Source: CAVTLG01 sp963735495 (GTDB taxonomy: Bacteria; Chloroflexota; Ktedonobacteria; Ktedonobacterales; Ktedonobacteraceae). Taken from it: a stretch of 64,000 bases of DNA. Position numbers and translations under genes: made by a program. Below are positions 25,775 through 34,927 of this stretch, piece after piece. Every line of letters begins with the position of its first letter. Within the stretch, counting starts at the first letter, position 1. The stretch covers positions 1,550,001 to 1,614,000 of the forward strand of contig CAVTLG010000002.1 of NCBI GenBank assembly GCA_963735495.1. Reading direction: 5' to 3'. The notes under the pieces were generated by a model that saw only the letters and a program-made list of their open reading frames with translations, had not been told where the DNA came from and searched no databases.

Positions 25775-26965
25775 ATGGTAATAGTATTACCTGTTCGGGA
25801 TAATGAGCTAGGTGTAAATAAGCCACGTGTAGAGGAAGGATATGAGTATAACGTATCCTATATTTTGAGGTCGGCATCAGCTTTCGTTTGCATCGCTACT
25901 CGTATCCACGATGGCGTAGAACAAACGGTGGTGCTTAAAGCACTGCGGGCATATGAAGATGAGCGCTACCACTATTACACCCCTCAGGCACGACTTATGT
26001 GTCAGAAAGAAGCTTTCTCTAAGAATCACAAGATTACTCCAGGCATTTATCGGGGACTGGGGAGGATATTACAGCCAACACGGCAAGAATTTGAAGATAA
26101 GGTGCGCAACGGCGAATCTCTGCGTATAAGACTCGAAAATATCATGCAAGACAGTGAAGAGATCGAGCATTTAAGTACACGTGATGGTGAATATGCTTTA
26201 ATAATGTCGCATTTGCCCCAGGAACAACGCCTTGATCACTTACTAAGAGAGGAAAATACTGAAAAGCAAGCAGAGCTTTTGCGTTTACTTGTGAAGAGAA
26301 TAGCTGAGATGCATAAAGATTTTCAGTCTCCAGTTCCCCTGGAAGACGAGGATGGAAATAGCTGGGGTAGCTATGAGCAGTTGCTAAAAAAGTCAAAGTG
26401 TAATCTTATGTACTTCGAGCTGATAAAGCAGGACGAACCTGAGCTCCAGAGCCTATGTGGAACCTTAAGGGCAGATTTACTTAATTGTATTGAGCAACCG
26501 CAGTTGCGAGATGCTTTTAAACATCGGCAGGCAAATTATGTGAAACAGTGTCATGGAGACTTAAAAACTAAAAATATCTGGGTTGAAATGCTAACGCAAG
26601 ACGAGCATATTCCGCACTATGTGTATATTCTCGATGCCGTTGACTTCAACGAGTCCTACCGTAACATTGATGTGCTGGCCGACCTGGCGATGCTGGTGGT
26701 TGATGTAGATGCGCATGGAGGAGAAGGTCCCAGCGTCTATTTAAGAGAAGAGTATCTTGCATTGACAGGGCTGGCGCAAGATGAAAATGCGCGCACTGTA
26801 CTGGCATATTATCTTTTGGAGAAGGCTATTGTCCACGCTATTGTGTGTCTGATATACGATCCCGATGAGAGACAACTGGGATCAAGATTTCTTGAGCTTG
26901 CTGAACGGTATGCCTGTGACTTGAAAGATAGGATGAGGGCATTGGTGGTAGAAAAGTCCGTATAA
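25775..26965 (+). CDS. APH-fold phosphotransferase-like protein, COG2187-type, paralogue 1
   Basis: 396 residues with the aminoglycoside phosphotransferase/choline kinase fold. The catalytic loop QCHGDLKTKNIW (about residue 260) and the metal-binding ILDAVDFNESYRNIDVLADL (about 285) are intact. They match the pattern HGDLxxxN...FDxxEFN...R..D...D.AFL of COG2187 proteins. Those usually carry an attached kinase domain, absent here. An N-terminal lobe with VVLKALR (about 60) supplies the nucleotide Lys. The ATG at 25775 has AGGAA five bases upstream. The substrate is unknown. A close paralogue follows 52 or more bases downstream on the same strand, and the pair converges on the STAND ATPase operon. 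Confidence 0.78.
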   Translation: MVIVLPVRDNELGVNKPRVEEGYEYNVSYILRSASAFVCIATRIHDGVEQTVVLKALRAYEDERYHYYTPQARLMCQKEAFSKNHKITPGIYRGLGRILQPTRQEFEDKVRNGESLRIRLENIMQDSEEIEHLSTRDGEYALIMSHLPQEQRLDHLLREENTEKQAELLRLLVKRIAEMHKDFQSPVPLEDEDGNSWGSYEQLLKKSKCNLMYFELIKQDEPELQSLCGTLRADLLNCIEQPQLRDAFKHRQANYVKQCHGDLKTKNIWVEMLTQDEHIPHYVYILDAVDFNESYRNIDVLADLAMLVVDVDAHGGEGPSVYLREEYLALTGLAQDENARTVLAYYLLEKAIVHAIVCLIYDPDERQLGSRFLELAERYACDLKDRMRALVVEKSV

Positions 26966-27158
26966 CGTTTCCTCTTTTTTATGCCTCTATGTAAAAATAG
27001 CCTTACGGAATAGCTATTTGTGTCATGAATATCCCTTGTGTTTCTCTTCCTTTCTTTGTTACACTGTAACAAAGCTGGCTCAGCGTGTACTTTCGTCGTT
27101 GCATGTTCTATGCAGGAAAGATCACCGTGCCTCATGTATAAACAAACAAGGGGGTCTT

Positions 27159-28313
27159 TTGTTTAGCTTCAATGTTCCACCGCCGGTCGTTCCTGATCCC
27201 GGCACCTATACGATCAAAAAGCGTATTCTTACCTATGCAAGTAGGATCTTTTTTATTGAGGGCAAACAGTCTGAGCAACGATATTGCGTCAAGATGTGGC
27301 GTCCTCATGACAACCGCTTATACCAGACGATGGACCAACATATGCGGGCTATGTATCTGTTAGAGGGCTTCCATTTTAACAACAAACACGCGCCTGGTGT
27401 ATGTGTGGGTATTGCATCAGTCCGGTTAATTCTGGCGCATGGTGAGGACGAAGATCAGGCCAGCGCGCTAGCACTGCAAGCAGTATTAACCAATCCACAA
27501 GCGTCTGATCTGGAGGATGGCCAGGAATATGCTCTGCTGATGGAGTGCCTTGACGATAATTTGCAACTCAGCACACTGCTACAAGGTACACTTGCTAGCA
27601 AGAAGGGTATGGAGATTTTGGGGCAGCAAATCTCTCTGATGCATCGACATTTAGCGCAGGATTCTCAAGATTTAGCAATTGCTCGTCAAATAGGTAGCGT
27701 CGCGATACTTTCTGAGAAGTTGAATTTGAATAAAGATCTTTTTCGTGAGGCATTGAAGTCTCTTTCTTTATCTAAAGAGGAAGAAAGACGTTATAATGAT
27801 ATTCCATATATTATATCATCTGCATATATAAGGTATCAAAATGACTTTACACTGCGCGAGGAAGGGCAGCATATCAGGCGCTGCCATGGCGACTTAAAGG
27901 CGACAAATCTGTGGCTCTATCCTGTAGAAAAGGATATGACAGACGTATTGACGCATAAAGTCTGCCTGTTGGCGCTGGACTGTATAGACTTTATGCCAAA
28001 ATTTTGCCATATTGATACCTTGAGTGACGTCGCTATGCTGGCGATTGATATCGAGTTTTATTTGGCCCATGTGCTTGAAAGACTGGGAGATGGGGCGTCA
28101 GGAAGAGCACTCGCTCTACATTTTCTGGAGACCTATCTCAAGCAAGTGCAAGAGCAAGAAGCCAGCGCGTGGCGTCTTCTCAACTATTATATGGTGGAGA
28201 AAGCGATGATTGGTATGTATGGAAATATCCTGCATGATAGGCGCATAGAGGCAGGCAAACAATACCTTGACCTTGCCTACACGCATGCAAAAACCCTGCG
28301 TTCCTTGTTATAA
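27159..28313 (+). CDS. APH-fold phosphotransferase-like protein, COG2187-type, paralogue 2
   Basis: About 384 residues if started at a TTG at 27159, which has AAGGGG at a proper distance and gives an N-terminus (LFSFNVPPPVVPDPGTY) similar in placement to the paralogue. A frame to 27018 exists but has no start signal. RRCHGDLKATNLWLY and LLALDCIDFMPKFCHIDTL are the catalytic loop and metal site, and VKMW supplies the N-lobe Lys. The overall order (N-lobe, about 100-residue helical insert, catalytic loop, C-terminal helices ending YYMVEKAMIGMYG) parallels the upstream gene, so the two arose by duplication. The product converges end to end with the STAND gene at 28343. Substrate unknown. Confidence 0.75.
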   Translation: MFSFNVPPPVVPDPGTYTIKKRILTYASRIFFIEGKQSEQRYCVKMWRPHDNRLYQTMDQHMRAMYLLEGFHFNNKHAPGVCVGIASVRLILAHGEDEDQASALALQAVLTNPQASDLEDGQEYALLMECLDDNLQLSTLLQGTLASKKGMEILGQQISLMHRHLAQDSQDLAIARQIGSVAILSEKLNLNKDLFREALKSLSLSKEEERRYNDIPYIISSAYIRYQNDFTLREEGQHIRRCHGDLKATNLWLYPVEKDMTDVLTHKVCLLALDCIDFMPKFCHIDTLSDVAMLAIDIEFYLAHVLERLGDGASGRALALHFLETYLKQVQEQEASAWRLLNYYMVEKAMIGMYGNILHDRRIEAGKQYLDLAYTHAKTLRSLL

Positions 28314-28342
28314 GCTGCCTCTTGCCTGCACACTACTGAACA

Positions 28343-29950
28343 CTATTCTAGAAATTGTAGCCATTCTGGATGCGTGAGCGAATAAAAACCGCCATAGTGA
28401 TTTATGATGACCTCGGTATTGCTCTGTCCTTTGAGCTTTTTGCGCAGTTGATACATTCTCTGCGTGAAGGTTTTACCTTCGATCACCCTGTTCCACCCGG
28501 CGCGCATCAGTTCGTTCTCCTGGCAGCGTTTTGGATGCTGTTGCAATGTCTTCACCAGCTTGTACTCCAACTCAGAAAGGATCATCGGTTCCCCAGTTGC
28601 CTCGGGGAAATTGATAACCAGGCGAGGTGGACGTGCTCTGATCGTATCCGTTTCTGTGACTTTTTGTAGCAGGTAGTTACGAAGAATCGCTCCAGGAGTG
28701 TAGACAGTCTGGAAGGGATCGCAACGAACAATCCCTTCATTATAGAGGATATATTGTACTTCGGTGCCTAGTTCATTCCATGTTTTCGCTGCGATAGCAT
28801 CTCCTGGTTGCTTTTCTGCGAGAGAGGCAACAAACTTGAAGAACGTATCGCGCGTATCCGGGCTGACCGTTGCCAGCGCTACCTGCAGACGTTTCCACAT
28901 GCGCTTCAGAAAAGTGATGATCTGTCCTTTGACATACTCTACAAGCGTCGGTCTGGCCTCCTCTTCCAGATCTAACCACTGATTATGTTGCTCTGCGCGC
29001 AGTTGCTTAAAGAAAAACGTATGCAGGCAAAACTGCTGAAGAATATAGGGATGAGAACCGGCCTGCTCATAGATCCAGGTCTGCTCTGTGGGAGAGAAAA
29101 TAATCTCGCCCGCCAATGTCTTGAATTGTTGAGACCACTCGTGGCCAAATGCGGCTGCATCCTGTCGGAGAAATGCGCGCGTGTCATCGCGCGTAAAGAT
29201 TTGCAGGGTTGTTGTCGCAAAATGAGCTAAATCCACTGAGATATGGGTAAACTGGGCATCCACACGAGCACGAGGGAGGCTCTCCAGGGAGATGATTACA
29301 CCGAAGCTTCTAAACTCTTCAATTAATCCCGTCAATGCGCGAATTGCTCCACAATCTCGCAATAGAGCGATACCGCGTTCCTGAGGTGTTTTCGCGTTGC
29401 TATTCCCCTCCAGGAAAGAGGTTGTGTCCATACCCAGGCGATTCATGTTATCCAATATAACAAAACAGCGCATTTCTGGCTGGTTGTATTCCATATGACG
29501 TAAAAATGCGCGCAACCCCTTCAGATCCGTCGGTGGTGGTTGATCATCGATCTGGTAGACCTGGTAGAGGGCTTCTCCACATTGCTGAAGGAAACGTGGG
29601 TAGACCTCTTGCTGGGCTGCATTCTGATAGACGCTCTCTAGCGGAATAAGGTCGATCTGTACAAAATGGGTGGCATCCAGTATTTTTCTATCGATCAAGC
29701 GAGCAAGTTCTTGCTCTTGACGCCAGGAATATGACTGAGTTTGTCGTGACGTTTGCAGATAGCTCAGTAGAGAGGTTTTGCCAATACGAGGAGCACCCGA
29801 TAGAATGATGGCGCTCTGATCGTTGTAAATAATATTGACAATATCTTTGCTCCTCCCTGAAATGTGCCCAATAATGCCACTATTAGCATTTGCATCGTTA
29901 TAGAAAAAAGGATTGGGCAGGGTACGCCATGTATAATGAATGTCTTGCAT
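28343..29950 (-). CDS. STAND-type P-loop ATPase with C-terminal OmpR-like winged helix
   Basis: 535 residues. NPFFYNDANANSGIIGHISGR leads into Walker A SGAPRIGKTS (about 51-60). FVILDN near 163-168 is the Walker B strand with Asn following the Asp. The middle (about 220-420) is helical, as in STAND or ORC/AAA-like ATPases. Residues about 455-528 (MILSELEYKLVKTLQQH, RMYQLRKKLKG, INHYGGFYSL) form an OmpR/PhoB-type winged helix, suggesting DNA binding. The ATG overlaps the stop of the upstream gene as TAATG, so the two are translationally coupled and probably made in fixed ratio. The N-terminal NPF...GR prelude resembles the ATPase part of that neighbour, so both ATPases belong to one subfamily. 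Confidence 0.83.
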   Translation of the reverse strand: MQDIHYTWRTLPNPFFYNDANANSGIIGHISGRSKDIVNIIYNDQSAIILSGAPRIGKTSLLSYLQTSRQTQSYSWRQEQELARLIDRKILDATHFVQIDLIPLESVYQNAAQQEVYPRFLQQCGEALYQVYQIDDQPPPTDLKGLRAFLRHMEYNQPEMRCFVILDNMNRLGMDTTSFLEGNSNAKTPQERGIALLRDCGAIRALTGLIEEFRSFGVIISLESLPRARVDAQFTHISVDLAHFATTTLQIFTRDDTRAFLRQDAAAFGHEWSQQFKTLAGEIIFSPTEQTWIYEQAGSHPYILQQFCLHTFFFKQLRAEQHNQWLDLEEEARPTLVEYVKGQIITFLKRMWKRLQVALATVSPDTRDTFFKFVASLAEKQPGDAIAAKTWNELGTEVQYILYNEGIVRCDPFQTVYTPGAILRNYLLQKVTETDTIRARPPRLVINFPEATGEPMILSELEYKLVKTLQQHPKRCQENELMRAGWNRVIEGKTFTQRMYQLRKKLKGQSNTEVIINHYGGFYSLTHPEWLQFLE

Positions 29951-32900
29951 TAATTTGCTCCTTCAATACTCTCTGATGGGAGAAAGAAATCGTTATTTTG
30001 TGCCATCCAGAGCCGGACTAATTCTATCGTAAATGCATAGTAAGGCTGAGACGAGGACCACTGCGTGCCTTGCTCACGGAGAATAAGACCCTCTTGTAGC
30101 CGTTTGAGATGCGGTCGCAGTGCTTCAACCGGCTGTTGCAGGCGCGCGGCAATTTTTTTTAGCGAGGCGGTTGGCTGTCCACTTTGTTGTGTAATATCGA
30201 CGATAGCCTTCACGATAGGTATTTCTTCTGCATGAAGTTCATCATAGTAAAAGTAAAAATTCTGCTTCGTCTGGCCTTTGATCAACCGATCTATCACAAT
30301 ATCCAGATCCTGGTCATTCAGCAAACATTTGTGGGGGTCCAGGTTGAGCTGCCATATAAGCTGGCCGCCAATGAGCGTGAGGTAATAAGGGTTACATCCG
30401 GTTAAGTCCAGTATACGTTTGATGGTGCCCGGATGGATGACGATATTTTGTTCTTGTAACGGATTGACCAGGAACTGCCGGGCGCTCTCTTCATCCAGAA
30501 ATTCCATGGAATGGCCCTCCATAAAACTAAACGCACCCGCCAGCAGACCAGAAGTCAAGAAATTATGTGGGATAGTCGGGAGTACAAAGATTAAACTGAG
30601 CTGAGGGACCTCGCTCATCAGGTTACGCCAATAAGTAAAGAAGCGCCCATCCAGGAACTTTTTTTGATACGCGTCAATGGCTCCGCCAAATTCATCAAGT
30701 ACGAGGACCAGGCGTGCCCCAGAAATAGTCGCGAAGCATGCTTGCAAGACCCGTTTCAGACGAACCTGTGGGTCATCGGCAGTGAAGTCTTGCCAGGTGG
30801 GTGGCCTCTGGTTAAAGCGCTCCTGAAATATCCAGGATACCTCTTCCGCGAGCTGCATAAGAATGGTTGTTTCATTCTGCCTGGTAGCTCCTTGTAAAGA
30901 GTGATACACATACCAGTAAGGGGGATACACATAATGTTCAAGAAAGTGATTACACAATGATGATTTGCCGGACCGGCGCGGTCCATAGAGAAAGATAGCT
31001 TTGCCATGTTCATCCGTACAAAGTTCTCTCTGCAATTTTTTGATCTCGGGAGTACGCCCAAAGAACATCTTCTCAGCGGGTGGCCTGGAGATATTAAAAG
31101 GGTTGCGCAGCATAGGACGACGTGAGGCGGGTACGATCTGCGTCTCTTCTAATGTGCGCTCCTCCTCTATCTTTTCTACGAGCAGGAGCGGCTGCTCGCG
31201 TAGCAGTTGTAACTGTTCATAGACGTGTGGCGCAGTCTTCGATGGATCGATATCGATATCAATAATACTTTCGACTTTTTTTATTTTTTGTAAGAGATCT
31301 AATACCTCTTCTGCATCATATGTCTCTATAGTAAAATGCAATTGTACATCCTTATAGACAGCTTCGGCATGCAGAGAAACGAGGGCGCATTGATAATGGC
31401 GCAGTTGTTTACTAATATCAAGGATAATGCCACGGCGATCCTGGGCCGTAGCGGAGAAGCCAACGCGAAATGTTGGCAATAAGTGCCATGTTAAAGGATA
31501 GAGTGATGCTCTCTGTTTGTGATGCCTGTCTATCAGGCGAGGACAATGGGAGCTGTGAATAACCAGCGTCTTCTCCCGTTGTGAAACATAGCCGACGATA
31601 TTACCATCACGGGGGTACGTGGGCTGGCAGACGTTACAAAAACTTTTGGGCAGGTAATAGATGTGTTGGTCAGCGCATTGAGGATCGAGTCGCACAACCC
31701 ATTTCGGTCTGGCGGTAACTACCTGTTCATTGCGCTCTCTAATCTGTTGCATAATCTGTTCAGCGGCCCAATCAGGAGTATAGCGCAGATCGGCACTCTC
31801 ATTAAATTGTTTCAAGTATGCATTGACCGTACCCAGGTGGTGTCGTTTCACAAAATCATATAATTCTTGTGATAATTCATCTTCGGTGAGCTTATACCGA
31901 TAATATGCCAGCTTTTGGCGTAACAGTCCGTAGCCCTTATGCTCATTGAAGCGCTGTTTCTGGATCGCGTTGAGAGCGCGGGAAGTGGTCACATATTTGC
32001 GTTCTACCCAATATTCATGGGTCTGGGGAGCATGGGAAATTTTGATATCGACGATATCACCAGCATTCAATTTACGTTCGAGAGGCACTGCGCGGTCATT
32101 GATGAAACCATACACGTACCCGGTAAGATTTTCATCGGAGGCATAGGCAAAATCGAGCACGGTGGCTCCCTTTGGAAAAGAAAAAGGACGCAGCTTTTTA
32201 TCATAGACGGTAATAGGTGCAACCGTATCTCCTTGCGTCTGATTCCGCTTAAACGATTCTGTGATGCTGCTATAGATATGCCCTTCCTGACTGCTCCACA
32301 GTTTTTCTAGTGGCAAACTCTCACTCTCTTGCGCTGGAGCTCCTGTATATAGGCGGTAACAGGGAGGATAGAGGCAACCATAGCGAGTGACAGCGTTCAT
32401 CGCGCGTGTCGCTATTTGTATCTGGCATGTATACTTATCTTGAGTGATCCATGATAGATTGTGCAAATACGGCATCTTCTCTAAATGCAGATTGCAGGAG
32501 AGATAACTGCTTCCATTCGGTTTTGGATGTGCGATTTGTTCTGTAAACTGATCTTGATAGCCGAGATGATTGAGCGCACCCAATATCTCATGGCAATCCT
32601 TAAGCGTTGGTACAATAACGTCGAATATCACGAGATCAAACCCAGTAAGCTGTGCCTCGTGTGAAGGCGCTGTGGTCTGTTTCGCCTGTCGTCGTCGCGA
32701 AAAGCCCTCGATGCCGCATGCTGTATAGGTGATACTGGCAGGTATTTGCGTCAAGCGCTGGCAAAATACGGTTGCTGCCTGGCAGAAGTCCTCTAATCGC
32801 TCTTCGTCCCGTTGTAATATTTTTTGAAGTTCTTCTTTAGTATCCATATAAGAAGATGGATTATGTATTTGTAGTATAAGATCCTCTACATCGCGCTTGA

Positions 32901-33417
32901 AGAGCCATAAATTGACCTGCTTTATGAGATGTATCAATGTGGTGCCTATAGCTTCAATGTGCGATAGCTCGTGCTGGTTGAGGGACCGTTTATTTTTGCG
33001 CTGAGACAGTCCCCGTAAGGCCACATAATAGGTGGCTACGGCGATCAGGCGCGCGCCCAGATCATCATATGGTGAGGAGAGCAGTGTAGAGAGATCTTCA
33101 TCCTCAATGCAGTCAATATAGCGCTGTGCCTGGCGCATGTGGGCAAGGAATTGTCGCCTGTCCTCAGTCGCGATGGTGCGGAGTTCTTTCTCTCCATAGA
33201 AGAGGAGCGCCCCCGCCACCACCACCATCCAGGGCAATCCCCATTGGCGCAGGAGACTGACGACCTCTTGCGTATCGTAGTGCATGCTTGCTACGTAATT
33301 GGTGGAGTTCTTTGTCTTATACGTATGCTTCTCCAGATATGTTTGCCACTCCGCCGGTAGCAATGTCGGAACAGGTTTCCAGGAGGTTAAATCTGTGCAG
33401 GTACTATCTTGAGCCAT
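29950..33417 (-). CDS. Degenerate RelA/SpoT homologue fused to a STAND P-loop ATPase
   Basis: 1155 residues. The first 720 follow long RSH order: HD-like region (about 45-190), synthetase-like region (about 190-350), TGS (about 400-462, PFSFPKGATVLDFAYASDEN), the helical linker (VTTSRALNAIQKQRF), a zinc-finger region (C594, C597, H621, C625) and ACT/RRM (about 648-722, QDRRGIILDISKQL). Catalytic residues are lost. The HD dyad position reads ALLFYGEKE where RSHs have ALLHDVVED. The synthetase keeps the Asp of FDLVIFDVIV, but EIQIRT is CQIQIAT and the RxKxxYS loop is not recognisable. Residues about 770-1060 form an ATPase with Walker A YGPRRSGKSS and Walker B LVLVLDE. The C-terminus (about 1065-1140) looks winged-helix-like. 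It may be a sensor or scaffold rather than an alarmone enzyme. Function is inference. Confidence 0.85.
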   Translation of the reverse strand: MAQDSTCTDLTSWKPVPTLLPAEWQTYLEKHTYKTKNSTNYVASMHYDTQEVVSLLRQWGLPWMVVVAGALLFYGEKELRTIATEDRRQFLAHMRQAQRYIDCIEDEDLSTLLSSPYDDLGARLIAVATYYVALRGLSQRKNKRSLNQHELSHIEAIGTTLIHLIKQVNLWLFKRDVEDLILQIHNPSSYMDTKEELQKILQRDEERLEDFCQAATVFCQRLTQIPASITYTACGIEGFSRRRQAKQTTAPSHEAQLTGFDLVIFDVIVPTLKDCHEILGALNHLGYQDQFTEQIAHPKPNGSSYLSCNLHLEKMPYLHNLSWITQDKYTCQIQIATRAMNAVTRYGCLYPPCYRLYTGAPAQESESLPLEKLWSSQEGHIYSSITESFKRNQTQGDTVAPITVYDKKLRPFSFPKGATVLDFAYASDENLTGYVYGFINDRAVPLERKLNAGDIVDIKISHAPQTHEYWVERKYVTTSRALNAIQKQRFNEHKGYGLLRQKLAYYRYKLTEDELSQELYDFVKRHHLGTVNAYLKQFNESADLRYTPDWAAEQIMQQIRERNEQVVTARPKWVVRLDPQCADQHIYYLPKSFCNVCQPTYPRDGNIVGYVSQREKTLVIHSSHCPRLIDRHHKQRASLYPLTWHLLPTFRVGFSATAQDRRGIILDISKQLRHYQCALVSLHAEAVYKDVQLHFTIETYDAEEVLDLLQKIKKVESIIDIDIDPSKTAPHVYEQLQLLREQPLLLVEKIEEERTLEETQIVPASRRPMLRNPFNISRPPAEKMFFGRTPEIKKLQRELCTDEHGKAIFLYGPRRSGKSSLCNHFLEHYVYPPYWYVYHSLQGATRQNETTILMQLAEEVSWIFQERFNQRPPTWQDFTADDPQVRLKRVLQACFATISGARLVLVLDEFGGAIDAYQKKFLDGRFFTYWRNLMSEVPQLSLIFVLPTIPHNFLTSGLLAGAFSFMEGHSMEFLDEESARQFLVNPLQEQNIVIHPGTIKRILDLTGCNPYYLTLIGGQLIWQLNLDPHKCLLNDQDLDIVIDRLIKGQTKQNFYFYYDELHAEEIPIVKAIVDITQQSGQPTASLKKIAARLQQPVEALRPHLKRLQEGLILREQGTQWSSSQPYYAFTIELVRLWMAQNNDFFLPSESIEGAN

Positions 33418-33480
33418 AACAGCAATCTTCTTCCTGAGAGGTAGCCAGGCTGCATTACTACGTACAATTTCTTAATGTGT

Positions 33481-33510
33481 AGCTTAGTATCTTATGGAGG
33501 TGATTGTCAA
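33481..33510 (-). promoter_or_regulatory. Candidate promoter of the RSH-STAND operon
   Basis: On the minus strand TTGACA (33505-33510) and TAAGCT (33481-33486) are 18 bases apart, about 65 bases ahead of the ATG at 33417. The -10 hexamer is weak. Confidence 0.5.
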
Positions 33511-33716
33511 GCTTTTATTGTGCGCAAATTTTTACTAAATTTTGCCAGAAGTTCCGGCGAATTTATACTGCCCTCCAGAAATTTGATCTCTACGCTGTCA
33601 CATACGTCTTACCTATATAGACGGTATCGGGTGCCCATTCTTCGCTGAATACAGGCAAAAATTATCGCCGAAGCGTGGATAAATTGATTTTCCGTCAAAT
33701 TACTATTTAAATACAC
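33511..33716. other. Divergent intergenic region
   Basis: AT-rich DNA between the RSH-STAND operon and the sigma-like gene. No gene seen; promoters lie at both ends. Confidence 0.5.
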
Positions 33717-33745
33717 TTGATTACTACGTAAAATCATATTATAAT
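33717..33745 (+). promoter_or_regulatory. Promoter of the sigma-like factor gene
   Basis: TTGATT at 33717-33722 and TATAAT at 33740-33745 with a 17-base spacer. A perfect palindrome begins two bases after the -10. Confidence 0.7.
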
Positions 33746-33746
33746 A

Positions 33747-33772
33747 CCTATATACACATCAATGTATATAGG
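33747..33772. promoter_or_regulatory. Palindromic operator overlapping the transcription start
   Basis: CCTATATACA and TGTATATAGG flank CATCAA: a perfect 10-base inverted repeat with six-base spacer, placed where the transcript should begin. A regulator bound here would block the sigma-like gene; the regulator is unknown. Confidence 0.6.
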
Positions 33773-33800
33773 ATTTTCCACCTATATGGTGAGGTGAGAC

Positions 33801-34466
33801 ATGAACGACAAACCGCAACACCCATCCACGTCCTCGTCGTCTCATGACGTAGTTTCTACCCTGGTAGCGCACGACGCGTATATTGTCACCTTGCTGAAAG
33901 ATGATGCGTACACTCACCTGTCGTTCATGGACCGTGAAGATCTTACTCAAGAAGTTCGTCTCAAAATTATGGACGCTCTCAACACCAAGAGTATTCATAA
34001 CCTGCGTATGTACCTGAAATCTGTAGCGCACAATGAGTATGTCAGTTATGTCAGGCGACAGAGACCCGTGCTTCCACTGACCGTTGGTGATGAGGGAGAG
34101 GTGCTGGGATATCAGGATAGCATGCTTGTGGTGAGGGAGGGCTTCGGCGATCCGCAAGTCGCATTCCAGGCTACTTACAATTACCATGAGCGTCTGGAGG
34201 CGGTTGTGCGCTTGATTGTGGCCCTGCCAGATGTGCAGAAGAGGGTTGCGGTCTGCGTTTTGCGAGATCGCGTTGATGATCCCCATCTGCTCGCAGAGAA
34301 ATTCAGCCAGCACAATCTGGACATATCCGCTCTGCAATGGCCGACGGACCCCAGAGCGAGGCAGCGTTTGCAAGCTTCGTATGGGCCCGTGCGTCAAAAA
34401 TTAGCGCAGGCCCTGGGTATCGACTTGACCTTTTTTAAAGGCAAACGTAGCTCAAGCATATTGTGA
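33801..34466 (+). CDS. Sigma-70-family-like RNA polymerase factor
   Basis: 221 residues. MDREDLTQEVRLKIMDAL and LRMYLKSVAHNEYVSYVRRQ (about 43-95) match sigma region 2 in spacing and charge (DLxQEVxLKI, then the -10 recognition helix). LVALPDVQKRVAVCVLRDR (about 137-155) resembles the start of region 4. The expected second helix of region 4 is poorly conserved (LAEKFSQHNLDISALQ), so DNA recognition may be altered. No anti-sigma gene follows. GAGGTGAG is seven bases upstream of the ATG. It faces away from the RSH-STAND operon across a shared intergenic region and may be coregulated with it. Confidence 0.72.
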   Translation: MNDKPQHPSTSSSSHDVVSTLVAHDAYIVTLLKDDAYTHLSFMDREDLTQEVRLKIMDALNTKSIHNLRMYLKSVAHNEYVSYVRRQRPVLPLTVGDEGEVLGYQDSMLVVREGFGDPQVAFQATYNYHERLEAVVRLIVALPDVQKRVAVCVLRDRVDDPHLLAEKFSQHNLDISALQWPTDPRARQRLQASYGPVRQKLAQALGIDLTFFKGKRSSSIL

Positions 34467-34593
34467 GCATGACTACTACATGGTAGCTTGTCCTGATATA
34501 CGTGTGTGTAGCTTTTTACGTGTGTGTGTAGTGTATCTCCGTACTGGCTTTTTTCTTCCTATCAATGGCGATAGATTGAAAGTAGGTGGAACT

Positions 34594-34815
34594 ATGAGAC
34601 CTCAGGACGTCAAGTATTATCCCTGTCCTCGTTGTAGAAAGCAGGCTACTGTACTCGTAGGCATCAAAGATAATGCCCATTTCTGTCGTGATGATATGGG
34701 CAATATCCAGTATCAGTGTACCAATTGTCAGACCACGTTTTCCGTTGATCGTGGCGGCCATATTGTCACGATAAAGCCAGGGTCGTGGGGAGAACGAAAA
34801 GCTTTGAGATGCTGA
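34594..34815 (+). CDS. Small zinc-ribbon protein
   Basis: 73 residues from the ATG at 34594, which has AGGTGG upstream. YYPCPRCRKQ and QYQCTNCQTTF provide two CxxC pairs about 31 residues apart, a classic zinc ribbon. The rest is short and basic. It lies 127 bases after the sigma-like gene on the same strand and may be cotranscribed. Possible nucleic-acid or polymerase-binding partner; no specific family recognised. Confidence 0.7.
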   Translation: MRPQDVKYYPCPRCRKQATVLVGIKDNAHFCRDDMGNIQYQCTNCQTTFSVDRGGHIVTIKPGSWGERKALRC

Positions 34816-34927
34816 TGCTTGAACTGCCAGTGTGTATCAATGCAGTGTAGGGTGGGATAGGAGAAACACAGGAGAAATGTCTGTGTGCTCCTCAAATCCA
34901 CTCAACCCAACTCGCAAGGCGTCGATC

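Noticed and set aside
33759..34397. Long frame antisense to the sigma-like gene
   Set aside because: The plus-strand frame has sigma region 2 motifs, a ribosome-binding site and a promoter; the antisense frame has none.
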